Part shown: piece after piece, positions 7,746 to 10,393 of the stretch | Layout of the letters: each line of letters opens with the position of its first letter | How positions within the stretch are numbered: position 1 is the stretch's first letter | Assembly (NCBI GenBank): GCA_004325065.1 | Contig: PITI01000602.1 | Location: 1 to 10,393 of the forward strand | Reading direction: 5' to 3' | DNA from: Hamiltosporidium magnivora | Taxonomy: Eukaryota; Microsporidia; Dubosqiidae | Length of the DNA: 10,393 nt | Notes under the pieces: generated by a model | Seen by the model: the letters and a program-made list of their open reading frames with translations, nothing else | Databases searched by the model: none | What the model was told of the DNA's origin: nothing | Made by a program: the position numbers and the translations under genes

Positions 7746-8309
7746 TTGGCTTTCTCGCGAATAGTGAACGTCTTTTTTGCACTTATTTTTTTTGTCAAAA
7801 GGCAGAGAAAAAGCTCGCCAGAGCACATACCAGCAGTAAAGCTTACTAAAGTCGCAACTGGTTACAAAAGCAGAAATACATTCTTTAGTTTGCGATTTAG
7901 AACAAAGGCGCTAGTAGAAGAACTAAAATAGATAAAGCAATTAGTAACAGTGAAAATAAAGCCCGTGCTTTAAAAAATAATCTTCTGCGTTAGAGCTAAG
8001 CCGCAAATTTAAAAGCGTGAAGTAAAGGTTTATTATGATTCAGACTATTTTGGCGGCTTTTCTTCTATACAAATGAGAATCATTCTACGACGCAATAAAC
8101 GGTTCACGATTTATTGTAGACTTTTACAGAATTATTTTTAAAGGTTGAATTATCTGCACAATTTGAGTATTCTATAAATAGTGGTCCATATGCAGTATAT
8201 TATTCTCAGAACGCAGTTAAAATCGTTTCTCCCTTTACATAAGCGATTAGGCCGAATAAGTATTAAAGTGGAACTTGAAGAGGCGAATAATGTTATAGGA
8301 AGATTTTAG
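7746..8309 (+). pseudogene. Decayed gene, single frame with several stops
   Basis: One plus frame keeps its reading from 7746 to TAG 8307 (about 187 codons), interrupted by only a handful of stops (for example 7929 and 8139). Protein-like blocks include QRKSSPEHIPAVKLTKVATG, FFSLRFRTKALVEELK, EVKVYYDSDYFGGFSS, IQMRIILRRNKRF and LGRISIKVELEEANNVIGRF. The first codon is TTG and no in-frame ATG precedes it, so the true start is lost. The plus strand is A-rich here, unlike the T-rich stretch just before, matching the change of coding strand at about 7720. Point stops without frameshift suggest a young pseudogene compared with its neighbours. Not identified. Confidence 0.5.
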
Positions 8310-8676
8310 ATACTTGGCAGATTCATAAACTTGTTACGTTGATAAACCAAAGAGAAATAATATATTTAACAAGCAAAAATCAAAATAACTAGCCTTTTAT
8401 TTAACCGAAAATAATGCACTTATGACACAATATGAAATATATATAAAGAATTGAAAATAAAAAACAGACAAATGAAATCGTGCTAAATAATATATAAAGT
8501 GTTAATATAAGAAACTAAACCAAGTTTACATTTTTTTGGTAATTAAAATTCTTTTTATAGAAATTTGTGAATTGGTCGGAACCATAACTTATAACTTTTA
8601 CTTTAATAGTAATATGTGTTTCTAAATATGGAAATATCTCTTGTTTAAGTACTACTTAGCCGTCCTAATATATACA
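8310..8676. other. AT-rich intergenic region upstream of 8677
   Basis: No coding-like frame or RNA gene was recognised. There is no CCC or GGG triplet within the last 40 bases before the ATG at 8677; the closest is GTCC. A 6-codon upstream ORF (ATG 8628) precedes it. Confidence 0.4.
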
Positions 8677-9096
8677 ATGGCTTCTTTTAATAAATATGAA
8701 TCCGGAATTCGCTTTCAGCTTGGGAATATCGAACCCATCTTATCACAAAACAGAAATAGATATATAGATCCAGAAAATTATCTTAATAACGAACCAAGAA
8801 TCTATAAGAACGTTCTCATAACCAGTATTCTATGCTTTTCTGAAATCATTATAGTTTTGCTGCATTTTTTTACATTATTTTTTTACAAATTGTATTCAAA
8901 AACTATGCACATTATGCTCTACTTTAATCTGATTCTAAAGATTCTTTTTATCATTTTTCTTGCTTTAGATTTTGCAAATAAACGCAGATATTTTTTCAAG
9001 GGAATATCTATATATAACCTGCTACTATTCGGTATAATCATGTTTGATGCGGGTATTTTGATTGCTTTATGGTATTTAAATTACTATAAGACCTAA
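8677..9096 (+). CDS. Three-transmembrane protein, unknown function
   Basis: The 139-residue protein starts with a polar 44-residue N-terminus rich in Asn, Tyr and Arg (for example NRNRYIDPENYLNNEP, 25-40). Three hydrophobic segments follow at about 45-69, 77-98 and 109-135, with NKRRYFFK between the second and third and a short YYKT end. No motif of a known family was recognised. The frame is open back to 8626, but the first in-frame ATG is at 8677; the TTG at 8641 is not a plausible eukaryotic start. Intact length, clean membrane topology and an AATAAA signal at the stop support a real gene. The absence of the CCC/GGG start motif is unlike the other two genes. Confidence 0.7.
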   Translation: MASFNKYESGIRFQLGNIEPILSQNRNRYIDPENYLNNEPRIYKNVLITSILCFSEIIIVLLHFFTLFFYKLYSKTMHIMLYFNLILKILFIIFLALDFANKRRYFFKGISIYNLLLFGIIMFDAGILIALWYLNYYKT

Positions 9097-9100
9097 TAAA
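9095..9100 (+). terminator. Polyadenylation signal overlapping stop codon
   Basis: AATAAA begins within the TAA stop (9094-9096) of the three-transmembrane gene. Signals at or overlapping the stop are typical of very short microsporidian 3' ends. Chance occurrence in AT-rich DNA is possible. Confidence 0.4.
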
Positions 9101-9179
9101 ATATTTTTTATTTAATTTAAATCTCGAGTAAAAATATTTTTCTTTTTTTAATTACTTTCAAACGATATAAATTCCCTTC

Positions 9180-9447
9180 TCTTCCTCCAAAATGGTGTTC
9201 ATTTACATTTATTCTCGGTTTGTCCACTCATCTAACATTGTCTTATTCGTAATTCATTTACTTTAAAGAGGGTGTTGATAGTTTATGCTTCGGCTCTCAT
9301 TAGCAGTCAACGTTGTACTTTCTAACGCTCTTTGGCACTAGATGAACATTCAAATTTTCTTCGTTGATCACAAATTTTTTTCGAATGTAACTTTGGGAGC
9401 TATAGACTGAATGTTTGCTTCTACATTTGGAAATATTTTAGTCTTTT
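9180..9447 (-). repeat. Inverted diverged repeat, arm B
   Basis: The reverse complement aligns with 5701-5972 in the same order of shared blocks. The longest exact match I see is 15 bases (9400-9414 against 5735-5749). Confidence 0.75.
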
Positions 9448-9783
9448 CGAGTACGTCTTATATTATTTTATTACAAGGCTGTTCTAGGTTATCATATAAG
9501 AAATTATCTCTCGATTAAATTTATAAATATGACCAAACTGAATTTTCGATAGTTCCAGTTCATTTGTTACAACCATTATTAATGAATCTTGGGACGTAAT
9601 TACTTTTTCATTAGAGGTTATCATTTTAGTCTCTTTTGTAAAAATGAAAATTCCTTATATATTCTTGCGAATTTTGACATTAGTCTTTATTCTAGTGTCT
9701 ATTTACATCTTTAAATATTCATTATCAAGTTCATTCTGTTATGGTAACGAATTTAAACCTTCAAATATAGAAATTTCAATTCC
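9180..9783 (-). pseudogene. Repeat-family gene relic, copy B
   Basis: A minus frame from 9783 to a TAG at 9486-9484 holds blocks such as NELDNEYLKM and, after ATG 9624, ITSQDSLIMVVTNELELSKI followed by QFGHIYKFNREIISY, with three or so internal stops. A shifted frame then reads DVLEKTKIFPNVEANIQSI and TFEKN, matching NVEAYIQSI and TFE of copy A, and ends in stops. Upstream blocks also match A (IT...I and I-x-(L/F)-G-x-I at similar distance from NVEA). It is more decayed than A and has background base composition, so it is the older copy. It runs tail-to-tail towards the gene at 8677. Family not recognised. Confidence 0.55.
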
Positions 9784-9796
9784 GTTTAGTTGTTAG

Positions 9797-10205
9797 ATAT
9801 TAGATTCATAAATGTTTATATTTGATTACATCTGTTAAAATATGTACAAAAACCAACATTTATCTACATTCATTGTAGTTTTTAGCTAATGTCTCTTTTA
9901 AATTATAATTTACTACTTATCAAATTTTTATATATATTTTTGCATTTAATTATCTATACGTTATTTTTTAGTGTAAAAGAAACGTTTTAATATAAAAACC
10001 GACACTTTACTAAAAAAATTTTTACAAAATAGTATGCATAAAATATTTGATTGGAAAATTGCCTAATACTGAAAAATATTGTAAAGTCAAAGTTAAACTC
10101 TTTATATCGGGGTATCACGCTTTAGATTCATAGTTATTCTGCCAAATTTATTCTTGTAAGTTTTTTTCTTGCTCCTTTTTTTTATTTTATAATTGAACTT
10201 ATCAT
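9797..10205. other. AT-rich region, faint minus-strand coding traces
   Basis: The sequence is T-rich on the plus strand. A minus frame around 10080-10205 has a Lys/Arg/Asn-rich translation (KLTRINLAE and, in another frame, FGRITMNLKRD) that may continue the relic at 10206-10382. Nothing else was recognised. Confidence 0.3.
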
Positions 10206-10382
10206 TTAATTTTCGTTTCGATGTGTCATTTTATGTAAATTATGAACTGAAATTTGTTTTTTGTTTGCTCGGAACATTTTTCTACGTTGTTCTGTATAAT
10301 AATGAGTCATAGGTTTTTGGTTTGGTTTTTCTGATTCTATTACATTCATATATGCTCTTTTCAGGTGCTCATCGGCTTTTAT
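10206..10382 (-). pseudogene. Coding-like fragment at window edge
   Basis: 58 minus-strand codons are open from just after a TGA (10385-10383) to a TAA (10208-10206). The first ATG is at 10349, giving 47 residues. The translation is strongly protein-like and basic: ADEHLKRAYMNVIESEKPN, TEQRRKMFRANKKQISVHNL. A second frame over the same bases is also fairly open. It may be the tail of a gene lying mainly outside the window, joined by a frameshift, or a short real ORF. Family unknown. Confidence 0.35.
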
Positions 10383-10393
10383 TCAATTAAATC

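Noticed and set aside
8641..8676. Extension of the three-transmembrane gene to a TTG start
   Set aside because: TTG is not a credible eukaryotic start; the first in-frame ATG is at 8677.
9644..9796. Plus-strand 50-codon ORF with a signal-like hydrophobic N-terminus
   Set aside because: It lies antisense to copy B, which shows better coding character and homology; no CCC/GGG motif precedes it.
1..10393. tRNA, rRNA, spliceosomal or SRP RNA genes, and CRISPR arrays
   Set aside because: Reading both strands for B-box-like sequences, U6 core and SRP helix motifs, and for regular spacer-repeat structure, gave no convincing match.

Overview
The window looks like a piece of an AT-rich, gene-poor microsporidian (or closely similar reduced fungal-type) genome. 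Genes are short and intronless. Two of the three intact genes have a CCC or GGG triplet exactly 4 bases before the ATG, as described for microsporidian genes. The third has an AATAAA signal overlapping its stop codon. The fungal-type HSF domain fits as well. The organism call is inference; no rRNA or tRNA is present to confirm it.

Three genes appear intact. From left to right these are a compact heat-shock-factor-type transcription factor (301-1242, minus), a 75-residue protein with two membrane segments (3556-3783, plus) and a 139-residue protein with three membrane segments (8677-9096, plus). They are not an operon and share no obvious pathway.

Most of the remaining sequence is a graveyard of decayed coding sequence. 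Conceptual translation of both strands gives long stretches that keep one reading frame and protein-like composition, broken by stops and frameshifts. The relics are: a plus-strand relic at 2301-3232; a minus-strand Tc1/mariner-type transposase relic at 4196-5049; a plus-strand relic at 5553-6061 (copy A); minus-strand relics at 6150-7701, part of which resembles a Ty3/gypsy-type integrase; a plus-strand relic at 7746-8309; a minus-strand diverged copy of A at 9180-9783 (copy B); and a minus-strand fragment at 10206-10382.

The best-supported unusual signals are the A/B pair (an inverted, diverged repeat about 3.7 kb apart that carries an unrecognised gene family) and three tandem units of about 80 bp that duplicate the CCC motif and start region just upstream of the 75-residue gene. 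The A-rich strand of each stretch generally matches the strand of the relic. The remaining intergenic sequence is AT-rich with no recognisable RNA gene.
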